64,000 nucleotides of DNA from Xanthomonas sp. Leaf131 (lineage in GTDB: Bacteria > Pseudomonadota > Gammaproteobacteria > Xanthomonadales > Xanthomonadaceae). Under the pieces are notes generated by a model that was given only the letters and a program-made list of their open reading frames with translations, did not search any database and had not been told where the DNA came from. Positions 25,591-34,531 of this stretch are shown here, in pieces; position 1 is the stretch's first letter; each line of letters begins with the position of its first letter. A program made the translations under genes and the position numbers. The stretch spans positions 379 to 64,378 of the forward strand of contig NZ_LMOG01000005.1 in NCBI RefSeq assembly GCF_001423495.1, given 5' to 3'.

Positions 25591-28259
25591 TGACCGCGAT
25601 GCCAGAACAGAATCCCCTGCCGTTTCCGGACGGCCAGCCCGCCCCGCCCCGTCCTGCCGCCGCCGAGACCGGCGCCACGACAGTGCCGTTGCCGACGGCC
25701 GCGCCGGTTCCGCCGGAGGTTGCGCCGTCGATCACTCCTGCCGCTGCCGCCGCCCGCAGCGCCAAACGCCCGTGGTGGGCACGCCTGCTCGGCCGCCTGG
25801 CCGACCCGTGGCTGAGCCTGACCATCGAGCCGGAGCAGCCGGCCCGCTACGACGACGGCACCCCGGTGGTGTACGTGCTGGAGGACTACGGCCTGTCCAG
25901 CGCCCTGATCCTGGACAAGGCCTGCCGCGAGGCCGGCCTGCCCTCGCCGCTGGTACCGCTGCCGGGCGACCCGTTGCAGCGCAAGCGCGCCTACCTGGCG
26001 CTGTCGCGGCGTAGCAGCAGCAATTCGTTGATCCCCGAGCAGCGTGGCGGCAAGACCCACTCCGACTCGCTGGCCAAGTTGCTGCAGGCGCACCGCGTGC
26101 GCGACGACCTGGACGTGCATCTGGTGCCGGTGTCGATCTTCGTCGGCCGCGCGCCCGACAAGCAGAGCGGCTGGTTTGCGGTGTTGTTCTCGGAAAACTG
26201 GGCGCTGGTGGGCCGCTTCCGCCGCCTGCTGGCAGTGCTGCTCAACGGCCGTACCACCATCGTGCGCTTTGCACCGCCGATTTCGTTGCGCCAGACCATG
26301 GCCGAAGGGCTGCCGCCCGAGCGCACCTTGCGCAAGCTGCAGCGCGTGTTGCGCACCCATTTCCGGCGTATCCGCGAGGCAGTGATCGGGCCGGATCTGT
26401 CCACCCGCCGCTTGCTGGTGGACCAGGTGCTGGCGGCCGACTCGGTGCGCGAGGCCATCGCCACCCAGGCCCGGCGCGACAGCAGCAAGCCGGTCGATGC
26501 CTGGCGCAAGGCGCATGCCTATGCGTGGGAAATCGCCGCCGACTATTCCAGCCCGGTGGTGCGCTCGGCCAGCTTCCTGCTCACCCACGTGTGGAACCGC
26601 ATCTACGCCGGCGTGCTGGTGCATCACCTGGACAAGCTCAAACAGGCCGCGCCCGGGCACGAAGTGGTCTATGTGCCCAGTCACCGCAGCCACATGGATT
26701 ACCTGCTGCTGAGTTACCTGCTGTATGAGCGCGGCATCGTGCCGCCGCATATCGTGGCCGGCATCAACCTCAATCTGCCGGTGGTGGGTACGCTGCTGCG
26801 CAAGGGCGGCGCGTTCTTCATCCGCCGCTCGATCAAGGGAAATGCGTTGTATTCGGCGGTGCTGAGCGAGTACGTCGCGCAGCTGGTGGCTGGTGGCTAT
26901 TCGATCGAGTACTTCGTCGAAGGCGGGCGCTCGCGCACTGGGCGTCTGCTGCAGCCCAAGGGCGGCATGATCGCCATGACGCTGCGCGCGTATCTGCGCC
27001 AGCCGCGCAAGCCGGTGCTGTTCCAGCCGGTGTACATCGGCTACGAGAAGCTGATGGAAGGCAATAGCTACCTGGACGAGCTCACCGGCCGGCCCAAGGA
27101 AAAGGAATCCATCTGGGGCCTGCTGTGGTCGATCCCGAAGGTGCTCAAGCAGAACTACGGCCAGGTGGTGGTGAACTTCGGCGAGCCGATCGCGCTCAAC
27201 GACGTGTTGGCCAAGCACGCCCCGGAGTGGGATGGCCAACCGCTGCCCGACGATGAAAAACCCACCTGGCTCGCGCCGGCAGTGGACACGCTGTCCACCC
27301 AGATCCAGACCCGCATCAACTGCGCCGCCGACGTCAACCCGATCAACCTGCTGGCGCTGGCGCTGCTGTCCACGCCCAAGCATGCGATGGGCGAGGCCGA
27401 CCTGATCGCGCAGATCGAGTTGTGCAAGAAGCTGCTGGCGGAGATGCCGTATTCGGACCGCGTCACCGTGACCCCGCATACCCCGGCGCGCATCATCACC
27501 CACGCCGAAGAGATCAACGTGCTGACGCGCGTGTCGCATCCGCTGGGCGATGTGCTCAGCGTCAGCGGCGACACCGCGGTGTTGCTGAGCTACTTCCGCA
27601 ACAACGTGCTGCATCTGTTCACCGCCTCCTCGTGGGTGGCGTGCTGCTTCCAGAACAATCGCCGCATGAGCCGTGCCGGCCTGCTGCGGCTGGGCCGCAC
27701 TGTGTACCCGTTCCTGCAGGCGGAGTTGTTCCTGCCGTGGAGCGAAGACCGTTTTGCCGAACGCATCGAACAGACCATCGACATGTTCGTGCGCGAGGGC
27801 CTGTTGCTCAACGTCGCCGACGACGATGGCGGCGTGCTGACCCGCAACACCGGGCAGACCGACGAGGTGTTCCGCCTGCGCGCGATCGGGCATTCGTTGC
27901 AGCAGGCGTTCGAGCGCTATTACATCGCCATCTCGGTGCTGGTGAAAAACGGCCCCGGCGTGCTCGGTGCCGGCGAACTGGAAAGCCTGTGCCAACAGGC
28001 CGCGCAACGTCTGAGCCTGTTGTACGCCCCCGCCGCCCCGGAGTTCTTCGACAAAACCCTGTTCCGCAGCTTCATCCAGAAACTGCGCGAGCTGCGCCTG
28101 GTGTGGCCGGACGAGAACAGCAAGCTGTTGTTCGACGAGCGCCTGGATGCCTGGGCCAAGGATGCCAAGTTCATCCTCGGTCGCGAGTTGCGGCACACCA
28201 TCGAGCGGGTCAGCCCGGAAGCGGCCAAGCCGGATGTGGTGCTGCCGCCGGCCGAGTAA
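25590..28259 (+). CDS. plsB: Glycerol-3-phosphate 1-O-acyltransferase
   Basis: This enzyme acylates sn-glycerol-3-phosphate in the first step of phospholipid synthesis at the inner membrane. The 889-aa protein has a Pro/Ala-rich N-terminal extension of about 60 residues. The four acyltransferase blocks follow: VPSHRSHMDYLLL (HX4D, about residue 365), KGGAFFIRRS, FVEGGRSRTGRLL and PVLFQPVYIGYE. Length is slightly above E. coli PlsB. The start overlaps the stop of the lipoprotein gene, and a second Met three codons in is possible. It is followed by a repeat-rich gap. Confidence 0.95.
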   Translation: MTAMPEQNPLPFPDGQPAPPRPAAAETGATTVPLPTAAPVPPEVAPSITPAAAAARSAKRPWWARLLGRLADPWLSLTIEPEQPARYDDGTPVVYVLEDYGLSSALILDKACREAGLPSPLVPLPGDPLQRKRAYLALSRRSSSNSLIPEQRGGKTHSDSLAKLLQAHRVRDDLDVHLVPVSIFVGRAPDKQSGWFAVLFSENWALVGRFRRLLAVLLNGRTTIVRFAPPISLRQTMAEGLPPERTLRKLQRVLRTHFRRIREAVIGPDLSTRRLLVDQVLAADSVREAIATQARRDSSKPVDAWRKAHAYAWEIAADYSSPVVRSASFLLTHVWNRIYAGVLVHHLDKLKQAAPGHEVVYVPSHRSHMDYLLLSYLLYERGIVPPHIVAGINLNLPVVGTLLRKGGAFFIRRSIKGNALYSAVLSEYVAQLVAGGYSIEYFVEGGRSRTGRLLQPKGGMIAMTLRAYLRQPRKPVLFQPVYIGYEKLMEGNSYLDELTGRPKEKESIWGLLWSIPKVLKQNYGQVVVNFGEPIALNDVLAKHAPEWDGQPLPDDEKPTWLAPAVDTLSTQIQTRINCAADVNPINLLALALLSTPKHAMGEADLIAQIELCKKLLAEMPYSDRVTVTPHTPARIITHAEEINVLTRVSHPLGDVLSVSGDTAVLLSYFRNNVLHLFTASSWVACCFQNNRRMSRAGLLRLGRTVYPFLQAELFLPWSEDRFAERIEQTIDMFVREGLLLNVADDDGGVLTRNTGQTDEVFRLRAIGHSLQQAFERYYIAISVLVKNGPGVLGAGELESLCQQAAQRLSLLYAPAAPEFFDKTLFRSFIQKLRELRLVWPDENSKLLFDERLDAWAKDAKFILGRELRHTIERVSPEAAKPDVVLPPAE

Positions 28260-28365
28260 GGCGGCGATGCAAACGCCGCTGTCTCCCTGCGGTACGTGAG
28301 GGTGCGGCAATAGACAGGGCAGCAGCAGGGCAGCAGCAGGCAAACGTAGACATGCGCGACGCCTC

Positions 28366-28414
28366 TCTTCTCCCTCCGGGAGAAGGTGCCCGAAGGGCGG
28401 ATGAGGGTCGGTGA
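28366..28414. repeat. Dispersed hairpin repeat, variant copy, after plsB
   Basis: A hairpin TTCTCCC-TCC-GGGAGAA is followed by GGTGCCCGAAGGGCGG and ATGAGGGT. It resembles the 45-bp element at 29609 and 60183 in layout (purine/pyrimidine hairpin then GAGGGT) but differs in sequence. It lies about 110 bases past plsB and may end its transcript. The rest of the 330-bp gap 28260-28589 shows no gene, only a short GGCAGCAGCA direct repeat. Confidence 0.55.
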
Positions 28415-28589
28415 GCACGCAAATCCTCCAGCGCTGCAGCAGACCAACGTCACGACTCGCGCACGCAAAACTTCACACAACAGTTCCGTCCGTTTCATCC
28501 CCCTCTTGCAGCCCTGCCGATAGCATCGCGTCACCTTTCATCACGATCGGGTGCGTTGTACGACAGGCGTGCCCGGCAGGAGATTTCCC

Positions 28590-29570
28590 ATGCGCGCAGC
28601 CATCCATAGCCAATTCGGCGACCCCGCCAAGGTGCTCGAACTCGGCGAGCGACCCACGCCGCAACCAGGCAAGGGCCAGGTCCGTATCGCGATGCGCCGC
28701 TCGCCGATCCACAACCACGACCTGTGGACCGTGCGCGGCAACTACGGCTACAAGCCAGAGCTCCCGGCCATCGGCGGCAGCGAAGCGGCCGGCACGATCG
28801 ACGCACTCGGCGAAGGCGTCGACGGCCTGCAAGTGGGCCAACGCGTCGTTGCAGCCGGTGTGCATGAAAGCTGGGCTAAGTTTTTCCTCGCCGACGCCTC
28901 CGGCGTCGTCCCGCTGCCCGACGCACTCGATGACGACCGCGGCTGCCAACTGATCGCCATGCCGCTCAGCGCGCTGATGCTGATCGAATTCCTGCATGTG
29001 AAAAAAGGCGACTGGATCGTGCAGAACACCGCCAATGGCGCCGTCGGCAAGACCGTGGCCATGCTCGCCGCCGCACGCGGCATCAACGTGATCAACCTGG
29101 TGCGTCGCGATGCCGGCGTGGACGAGTTACAGGCACTGGGTATCGGCAACTCGGTCTCCACCGCGCAGGAAGGCTGGCAGGACAAGGCGCGCGCGCTGGC
29201 CGGCGACGCGCCGATCGTGCGCGCCATCGACTCGGTGGCCGGCAGCGCGGCCGGCGAGTTGATGGCGCTGCTGGCTGAAGGCGGCGAGCTGATCTCGTTC
29301 GGCTCGATGACCGGCGAGCCGCTGCAGATCTCCAGCGGCGATGTGATCTTCAAGCAGGCCAGCGTGCGCGGCTTCTGGGGCAGCAAGGTCATGGCCGCCA
29401 CCAAGCCCGAGGACAAGCGCCGCATGATCGGCGAACTGCTCAAGGCCGCACTCGACGGCACCCTGGCCTTGCCGGTGGAAGCAGTGTTCGATCTGGAAAA
29501 TGTTGCCAAGGCCGCCGCGGCAAGCGCCGAACCGGGCCGTAGCGGCAAGATCCTGCTACGCGCGGGCTGA
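28590..29570 (+). CDS. Zinc-independent quinone/enoyl reductase, MDR superfamily (ETR/MECR-like)
   Basis: This 326-aa NADPH-dependent oxidoreductase has the GroES-like N-domain MRAAIHSQFGDPAKVLELGE and the nucleotide-binding fold VQNTANGAVGKTVAMLAAAR. Zinc-ligand cysteines are absent, which places it in the quinone oxidoreductase or enoyl-reductase branch. SPIHNHDLWTVRGNYGYKP resembles mitochondrial enoyl-[ACP] reductases, so reduction of an enoyl thioester or quinone is plausible. AGGAG lies 9 bases before ATG 28590, which fixes the start. It is a single gene ended by a repeat hairpin. Confidence 0.88.
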   Translation: MRAAIHSQFGDPAKVLELGERPTPQPGKGQVRIAMRRSPIHNHDLWTVRGNYGYKPELPAIGGSEAAGTIDALGEGVDGLQVGQRVVAAGVHESWAKFFLADASGVVPLPDALDDDRGCQLIAMPLSALMLIEFLHVKKGDWIVQNTANGAVGKTVAMLAAARGINVINLVRRDAGVDELQALGIGNSVSTAQEGWQDKARALAGDAPIVRAIDSVAGSAAGELMALLAEGGELISFGSMTGEPLQISSGDVIFKQASVRGFWGSKVMAATKPEDKRRMIGELLKAALDGTLALPVEAVFDLENVAKAAAASAEPGRSGKILLRAG

Positions 29571-29608
29571 GACCAACGGCGCAGGTGGTCTGACGAAACC
29601 GCAGCTTG

Positions 29609-29653
29609 AAGCCCCTCTCCCGTCGGGAGAGGGGTTGGGGTGAGGGTACGGCC
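29609..29653. repeat. 45-bp dispersed repeat, copy 1
   Basis: A 10-bp hairpin (CCCCTCTCCC / GGGAGAGGGG, 29612-29634) is followed by TTGGGGTGAGGGTACGGCC. The whole 45 bases recur without a mismatch, in opposite orientation, at 60183-60227. Here it lies 38 bases after the reductase gene and could end its transcript. Confidence 0.8.
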
Positions 29654-29801
29654 CAAGCGACCAGGTAACGCCCCCTCAGCGCACGCCCGGAGCTGCCATC
29701 ACGCAAATCCGGCCTGCATCACCGACTGAGCCAGCCGGAGGTCACCGCGCTGCCGGCACCCATCGACGCAAAGCAAACCCAAGCGGCCGCACGCATCAAC
29801 C

Positions 29802-30017
29802 TCACGCCGGCTCGTCAGGCACCAGCTCCATTTCCAGCCGCGTAATACAGTCCTTGAGATGCAGCTTGCGCTTCTTCAAGCGCTTCATCTGCAGCTCGTC
29901 GTCCACATTCGCAGGCACGCGCTGAATCTCCTCGTCCAACGCACGATGGGCGCGTCGCAACTCGGCGATCTGCTCGGTGATCTCGGCGGGTGAGAGGGTT
30001 TCCACGGCTCCGAGCAT
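29802..30017 (-). CDS. YdcH-like small protein (DUF465)
   Basis: This 71-aa protein is a predicted helical hairpin: ELRRAHRALDEEIQRVP then DDELQMKRLKKRKLHLKD and CITRLEMELVPDE. The H-x8-E pattern and KKRKLxLKD motif are those of DUF465/YdcH proteins, abundant small cytoplasmic proteins of unclear function. ATG 30017 gives a normal family length; the frame is open further upstream to 30059 but that adds residues unlike the family. Confidence 0.85.
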   Translation of the reverse strand: MLGAVETLSPAEITEQIAELRRAHRALDEEIQRVPANVDDELQMKRLKKRKLHLKDCITRLEMELVPDEPA

Positions 30018-30165
30018 ACACAAACCCGCCCCGGCCGCGTCACCCAGGGCGCTTGCCAAGCCGCCCGAGGCTGCGACAATGCCAGCGCGCCGTTGGGGAA
30101 AACGGCGGCGCGCCCGATCCCATCATTGCCGCGCGGCCCCGGCCGTCGAGACAGGAGTCTTTACG

Positions 30166-30738
30166 ATGCGTTTGCGTTCTTCTCTGCTGGCCCTGAGCCT
30201 GCTCACCGCTTCCGGCATCGCCACTGCCGCCGACGTCGCCAAGTACGACGGCTTTCTGTGCTGCAACCTGCGCACCGACGGCAGCTGGATCAGCGACAGC
30301 AACTATGCCGAAGACGGCAAGCGCGTGCTCCCCGTCGGCACCCCGGTCAGCGTCACCGGCTTCGGCCGCAACCGCGTCAACCTCAAGATCGCTGGCGAAA
30401 AACAATCCATCGGCAACGACTACAGCCGCGACCTGGACAACACCGCCTTCGCCGCCCGCTACGTCGTCACCGCCGACCCCAAGCTCAAGCTCACCACCTT
30501 CCCGCCGAAGATTCGCCAGGCGATCAACGATGGCAAGCTCACCGGCGGCATGACCCGCGAACAGGTCCTGATGGCGGTTGGCTACCCGATCAGCAGCGAA
30601 AACCCCAACCTGGAAGCCTCGCTGTGGCGCTACTGGCGCGACAGCTTCTCCGAGTATCAGGTGCAGTTCGGGCCCAGCGGCAAGCTGGTCAAGGTCACCG
30701 CCGACCCGCAGTTGATGAATTTGATTTGGGTACAGTGA
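30166..30738 (+). CDS. Exported protein with BamE/SmpA-like C-terminal motif
   Basis: This 190-aa protein has a Sec signal (LRSSLLALSLLTASGIATAA, cleavage about residue 22) and no lipobox cysteine. The first part has an SH3-like beta pattern (VLPVGTPVSVTGFGRNRVNL). The C-terminal half carries GGMTREQVLMAVGYP and SLWRYW, resembling the BamE/OmlA 'GMTxxQVxxLLGxP' fold seen in envelope proteins. Function is unknown. Start ATG 30166 follows ACAGGAGTC by 6 bases, a good ribosome site. A long hairpin follows the stop. Confidence 0.8.
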   Translation: MRLRSSLLALSLLTASGIATAADVAKYDGFLCCNLRTDGSWISDSNYAEDGKRVLPVGTPVSVTGFGRNRVNLKIAGEKQSIGNDYSRDLDNTAFAARYVVTADPKLKLTTFPPKIRQAINDGKLTGGMTREQVLMAVGYPISSENPNLEASLWRYWRDSFSEYQVQFGPSGKLVKVTADPQLMNLIWVQ

Positions 30739-30745
30739 ATTACCT

Positions 30746-30772
30746 ACGTGGCCGCGCAGTGCGCGGCCACGT
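30746..30772 (+). terminator. Perfect 12-bp hairpin after the BamE-like gene
   Basis: ACGTGGCCGCGC and GCGCGGCCACGT flank a 3-nt loop, starting 8 bases after the stop. The stem is very stable but no T-tract follows, so it could terminate weakly or protect the 3' end. Confidence 0.5.
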
Positions 30773-30930
30773 GAGCGGGTGATTCGTTGCCTCAGCAGGC
30801 TCTTGAAAAACCGGGGAATAGGCGATTGCAAGACTGAAATGAGGATCGCAACACCACCTAATCAGGCCGCACCCGGGCCAGGTGCCACGATTCTTCCTCG
30901 GCCAGCTGGCCCTCAAAGACCGAAGCAACC

Positions 30931-31284
30931 ATGCAGCGAAATCCTGATCTGTATCCTAAAGACGATAATGGCGACACCCTTTGGCATATTGCGCAACAAG
31001 GGGTGGACCTTTCGAAGCCAAGGGAGATCGCATTTTCAGTGGTCTTCCCGACGAAAGAGTCGGCATTGGCGTTCTCGGTGACGCTGCTTCGCTTCGAGCA
31101 AAAGGTTCGCTGTTGCCATTACGAGGAAAACACGGCGTTTCCGATGGACGTGACCGTGTATCCGACCATGATCCCCTCGCACAAGGCGATTTCGGCGTTC
31201 GAGGAAGAGTTGGCAACGGAGGCCAAGCCGTTGGGAGGTTTGAATGACGGCTGGGAATTTTCCGTGGATGCAAAGGACGTCTGA
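30931..31284 (+). CDS. rraB: Regulator of RNase E activity RraB
   Basis: This 117-aa acidic protein has the RraB-family pattern: DNGDTLWHIAQQGVDLSKPR, VVFPTKESALAF and MDVTVYPTMIPSHKAISAFE, ending GGLNDGWEF. RraB binds the RNase E C-terminal region in E. coli and dampens degradosome activity. Whether it does so in this organism is inferred. It is encoded alone. Confidence 0.85.
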   Translation: MQRNPDLYPKDDNGDTLWHIAQQGVDLSKPREIAFSVVFPTKESALAFSVTLLRFEQKVRCCHYEENTAFPMDVTVYPTMIPSHKAISAFEEELATEAKPLGGLNDGWEFSVDAKDV

Positions 31285-31417
31285 CGCACCTGGTGTGCAA
31301 GGGCGGTGCTTGTCTAGCGTCTGAGATCACCTCGATTATTCAGACCATTGCACGATCCGTCCGCGCACACGCCGTTGGCGGTATTGGGCGCTACACAAAG
31401 GTCAGAAAAGGAAGCCA

Positions 31418-31801
31418 ATGACAAATCCATACAACTCCTCGCCAATCCACTCGTCGATGTCGCCTTTGAGCGATTCGATGGTGACAACCGCACTGGAACT
31501 TCCCGGTCATCGGATCATCCGTAACATTGGGTTGGTGCGCGGCATCACGGTGCGGTCTCGCTCGATCGTCGGCAACTTCTTCGGCAGTCTGCAGAGCTTG
31601 TTCGGTGGAAATATCACCATCTATACGGAGCTGTGCGAACAGGCCCGGTCTGAGACCTATCGGGACATGGTGCAACACGCAAGGCAGCTAGGTGCCAACG
31701 CCATCATTGCGGTTCGTTACGACGCCACCGAACTCATGGCTGGATTGACAGAAGTGTTGTGCTATGGAACTGCGGTGACGGTAGAGCCGTATCACAGTTG
31801 A
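31418..31801 (+). CDS. YbjQ/UPF0145-family protein
   Basis: This 127-aa cytoplasmic protein has the full YbjQ pattern: VTTALELPGHRIIRNIGLVR, ITVRSRSIVGNFFGSLQSLF, ARSETYRDMVQHARQLGANA and IIAVRYDATE. The family forms pentameric rings and is sometimes described as heavy-metal binding, but no function is proved to my knowledge. GGAAG lies 4 bases before the ATG. It is about 20 residues longer at the N-terminus than the core family, and Met14 or Met21 could be alternative starts. Confidence 0.87.
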   Translation: MTNPYNSSPIHSSMSPLSDSMVTTALELPGHRIIRNIGLVRGITVRSRSIVGNFFGSLQSLFGGNITIYTELCEQARSETYRDMVQHARQLGANAIIAVRYDATELMAGLTEVLCYGTAVTVEPYHS

Positions 31802-31841
31802 TGCCCTCTGCTTCGGAGTGCTGGCCACGAGTTTCTCGATA

Positions 31842-32375
31842 TCAGCGCAGCGACTGCGGGACGCGGCGCAGCTGTGACACGTCATAGCCCATGGCGGCGA
31901 TACGTTGAACGGCCTGCTGATAGTCGGCCTCGGACACCTGCGGAGTACGCGCCATATACCAGACGTAGTCGCGCTTGCTGCGTGCCACGATGGTCTGCGC
32001 GTAATCTGCATCACGCCAGGCAATCACGTACTCGGCCTTGAACGGCCAGAAGAACTGCATGCTCCACAGTGCGCCATTGCCCTCCTTTGCAACCTCGCCG
32101 ATTGGATGCATGGACTTGAGCGGCGCCTCGAAACTTCCCTTGCGGAATGTAAACGTGGTCTGGATGCGGCCATCCGGTCGCAGCGCATAGCGCTCCACGG
32201 CATCGTAGGCCTTGCGCTCGGGCCGGGTAGGAATATGCGCGATGACGTACCATTCGCCCATGAAGCGTGGCACGTCAACAGTGTCTGCGCGGGGCAGTGC
32301 AGCGCGTGATTCGCTTGCGCTAGCATTCCCGTAGACCGCGAGCGTCAGTAACAACAGCATCGAACGATGTCGCAT
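31842..32375 (-). CDS. blc: Bacterial lipocalin (Blc-like), periplasmic
   Basis: This 177-aa protein has a signal peptide (LLLLTLAVYGNASA, cleavage about residue 17) but no lipobox, unlike E. coli Blc. Lipocalin motifs are present: VDVPRFMGEWYVIAHIPT (the GxW block), FWPFKAEYVIAWRDADYAQT and RSKRDYVWYMARTP. Such proteins bind fatty acids or lysophospholipids. The true start is ATG 32375; the frame extends further upstream without a start that fits a signal peptide. It converges with the ybjQ-like gene. Confidence 0.88.
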   Translation of the reverse strand: MRHRSMLLLLTLAVYGNASASESRAALPRADTVDVPRFMGEWYVIAHIPTRPERKAYDAVERYALRPDGRIQTTFTFRKGSFEAPLKSMHPIGEVAKEGNGALWSMQFFWPFKAEYVIAWRDADYAQTIVARSKRDYVWYMARTPQVSEADYQQAVQRIAAMGYDVSQLRRVPQSLR

Positions 32376-32628
32376 GGCAACCTCCACTAAAAGAGCACGT
32401 ACATGGCCTACGTCGCTGCAATGCGCTTGGATGCAGCCCCATGCGATGCAGTTCCGGTCCGGGCGCAAGCTTGCCCCTCTGTGCCCGTGACATGACGGTA
32501 CCGTGCGAGAAGTCATGGCAGCGTTTCGTCATCGTCTCGCCAGTTCTGGCGAACAGAGGCCGATCTTGTGCCTGCCTACGTACCTGTGTGATAGCGTCTC
32601 GCACCTCTATAAACACGGGTAATTGTCC

Positions 32629-33279
32629 ATGCAGCAGTCGGTGACGCTGGCACGCTATCTGCAAACGCATTTCGTCGACAAGCCAACGTTCGCATCGCTT
32701 GCCGGCATCACGATCGATCGGCTCGATGTGCTTCTGGAAGCGGATGCCATCCCCCAACCGACGTATACGTGCGACGGACAGTCGATCCGATCGGCGGCTT
32801 TTGGAGTCACATACATCGACGAGCGCCTTGTAGGCGACTACTTCCGTCCCGAATGCAGGAAGTGGGTGGACATCGCCGACCGAGCCGGAAAGGGGGACGC
32901 GCGTGATGCCGTGCTTGCGGCATTGGGTCGGGAATTGGAGACAGGGTTGCGCGCGCACATCGAGGACACGGATGCCATCCAAAAAAAGATCCAGGGGTTT
33001 ATCCCCTATTTTCTTGATGGGACCTTTGGCCTGTGCGTGGCAGATCCGTCCATCGGCATGGAGATCGCCAGGAAGGAAATGCTCCAGGAACGGCTGACAT
33101 CGCTGACCGAGGCCGGCAGTAATCCCGCGCCAGAGGAGATCGGCAGGGACGCACTCTTGCAACTCATCGACGCGTACGCAGGCTCGGCAATGCCTTTCTC
33201 CCCAGCCGAGTACGCGCGCAGCAGCAGAAAGCGCCTTGTGGACGATCTGCGTCCCTTGGTGGCCATGCGCAAGGCGTGA
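32629..33279 (+). CDS. Hypothetical protein, possibly DUF6058 family
   Basis: This 216-aa cytoplasmic protein has no signal or membrane segment. An N-terminal helix-turn-helix-like part (VTLARYLQTHFVDKPTFASL) is followed by PQPTYTCDGQSIRS and YFRPECRKWVDIA, a layout I associate with DUF6058 proteins, though the match is from memory and tentative. An upstream TTG (32623) is possible but ATG 32629 is preferred. Neighbours do not indicate a role. Confidence 0.6.
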   Translation: MQQSVTLARYLQTHFVDKPTFASLAGITIDRLDVLLEADAIPQPTYTCDGQSIRSAAFGVTYIDERLVGDYFRPECRKWVDIADRAGKGDARDAVLAALGRELETGLRAHIEDTDAIQKKIQGFIPYFLDGTFGLCVADPSIGMEIARKEMLQERLTSLTEAGSNPAPEEIGRDALLQLIDAYAGSAMPFSPAEYARSSRKRLVDDLRPLVAMRKA

Positions 33280-33461
33280 GGCGTGCGCGATGGAGACAAG
33301 GCCTGAGTGGCTGGCTGCACAAAGCATGCAATGCAGTATCGACGCGCTACAGGACGCTCCCCGGAAGATCGCCCGTCAGCGGCAACGAGCGGGCCGTGGC
33401 TCACTTGCCTTGGCGCCAGCCAATGACTAGCGTCTGCAACTGACCGCACAGCGGCGACCAT

Positions 33462-34496
33462 TCACCACGGCGATACCGCGTCTTCCCCATACGGATAAAT
33501 CGTTGCGATCCTTCCATCCGCATCGTGTTCCAGCGGCGCCATCTTGATGCTGCGCAGATGCGTCTGCCCGCCCGACAAAACAGCATCGTGATAGAACAGA
33601 TACCACTGGCCTTCGAAGACGCAGATGGAGTGGTGCGTGGTCCAGCCGACCACCGGTGCGAGCAGCACGCCCTGGTAGGTGAACGGCCCATACGGTGAAT
33701 CGCTGGTGGCGTAGCAGATCAGATGCGTGTCGCCGGTGGAGTAGGACAGGTAGTAGCGGCCGGCGTGGTGGTGGACCCAGGGGCCTTCGAAGAAGCGGCG
33801 GGCATGGTCGCCGGCACGTAGTGGGGTGCCGTCTTCGTCGAGGATGACGATCTCGCGGGTGGGTTCGGCCAGTTGGGTCATGTCTTCGCGCAGGCGCGCG
33901 ACGCGCGGGCCGAGTGCCGGTGCAGCGTCTGCGGGTTCCTGATGGGTCTGCGCGTAGACGTTGTCACGGTAATGCTGCAGCTGGCCGCCCCAGATGCCGC
34001 CGAAGTACAGGTAATGCGCGCCGTCGTGGTCGGCGAACACGGCCGGGTCGATCGAGTAGGTGCCGGCGATGGGCTCGGGTTCGGCAACGAACGGGCCTTC
34101 GGGGCGATCGCCTACCGCCACACCGATCTGGAAAATGCCGTCGGCGCGTTTTGCGGGGAAATATAGGTAAGTACGGCCATCGCGCTGTGCGGCATCCGGC
34201 GCCCACATCTGTCGCTGCGCCCAGGGTACGTCGCGGACGTGCAGCACTTGCCCGAGGTCTTCGACCGGCGCGTTGGGGTGCGCCATCCGGAACACGTGGT
34301 AGTCGGCCATGTCGAAATGCGAGCCATCATCGCTGAAGGCAGCGCCGGCATCGATGTCGTGCGAGGGATACAGGTACAGCGCGCCGTCGAACACGTGTGC
34401 GGAAGGATCGGCGGTGTAGAGATGGGTGACCAGCGGTGCGGAAATGGCGGTGCGCGCCAGCGCCTGCAGTGCAGCGGAGTGCAGTTCATCGGACAT
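33462..34496 (-). CDS. Glycoside hydrolase family 43 (beta-xylosidase/alpha-L-arabinofuranosidase)
   Basis: This 344-aa enzyme without a signal peptide is probably cytoplasmic and cleaves xylo- or arabino-oligosaccharides after uptake. The five-bladed propeller shows the three GH43 acidic residues: Asp in PSAHVFDGALYLYPSHD (base), Asp in SIDPAVFADHDGAHYLYFGG (pKa modulator) and Glu in FFEGPWVHHHAGRYYLSYS (acid). It is third in a leftward operon behind a TonB receptor and a sugar symporter whose gene ends 35 bases upstream. In X. campestris the equivalent locus belongs to the xylan regulon. Confidence 0.93.
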   Translation of the reverse strand: MSDELHSAALQALARTAISAPLVTHLYTADPSAHVFDGALYLYPSHDIDAGAAFSDDGSHFDMADYHVFRMAHPNAPVEDLGQVLHVRDVPWAQRQMWAPDAAQRDGRTYLYFPAKRADGIFQIGVAVGDRPEGPFVAEPEPIAGTYSIDPAVFADHDGAHYLYFGGIWGGQLQHYRDNVYAQTHQEPADAAPALGPRVARLREDMTQLAEPTREIVILDEDGTPLRAGDHARRFFEGPWVHHHAGRYYLSYSTGDTHLICYATSDSPYGPFTYQGVLLAPVVGWTTHHSICVFEGQWYLFYHDAVLSGGQTHLRSIKMAPLEHDADGRIATIYPYGEDAVSPW

Positions 34497-34531
34497 GCGC
34501 GTACCTGTGCATGAAGTGGAGGGGGAGGGCG

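Noticed and set aside
25446..28418. A roughly 990-codon minus-strand frame opposite plsB.
   Set aside because: It is Gln/His/Arg/Ala-rich, the signature of a shadow frame of a GC-rich gene; plsB on the other strand has all its motifs.
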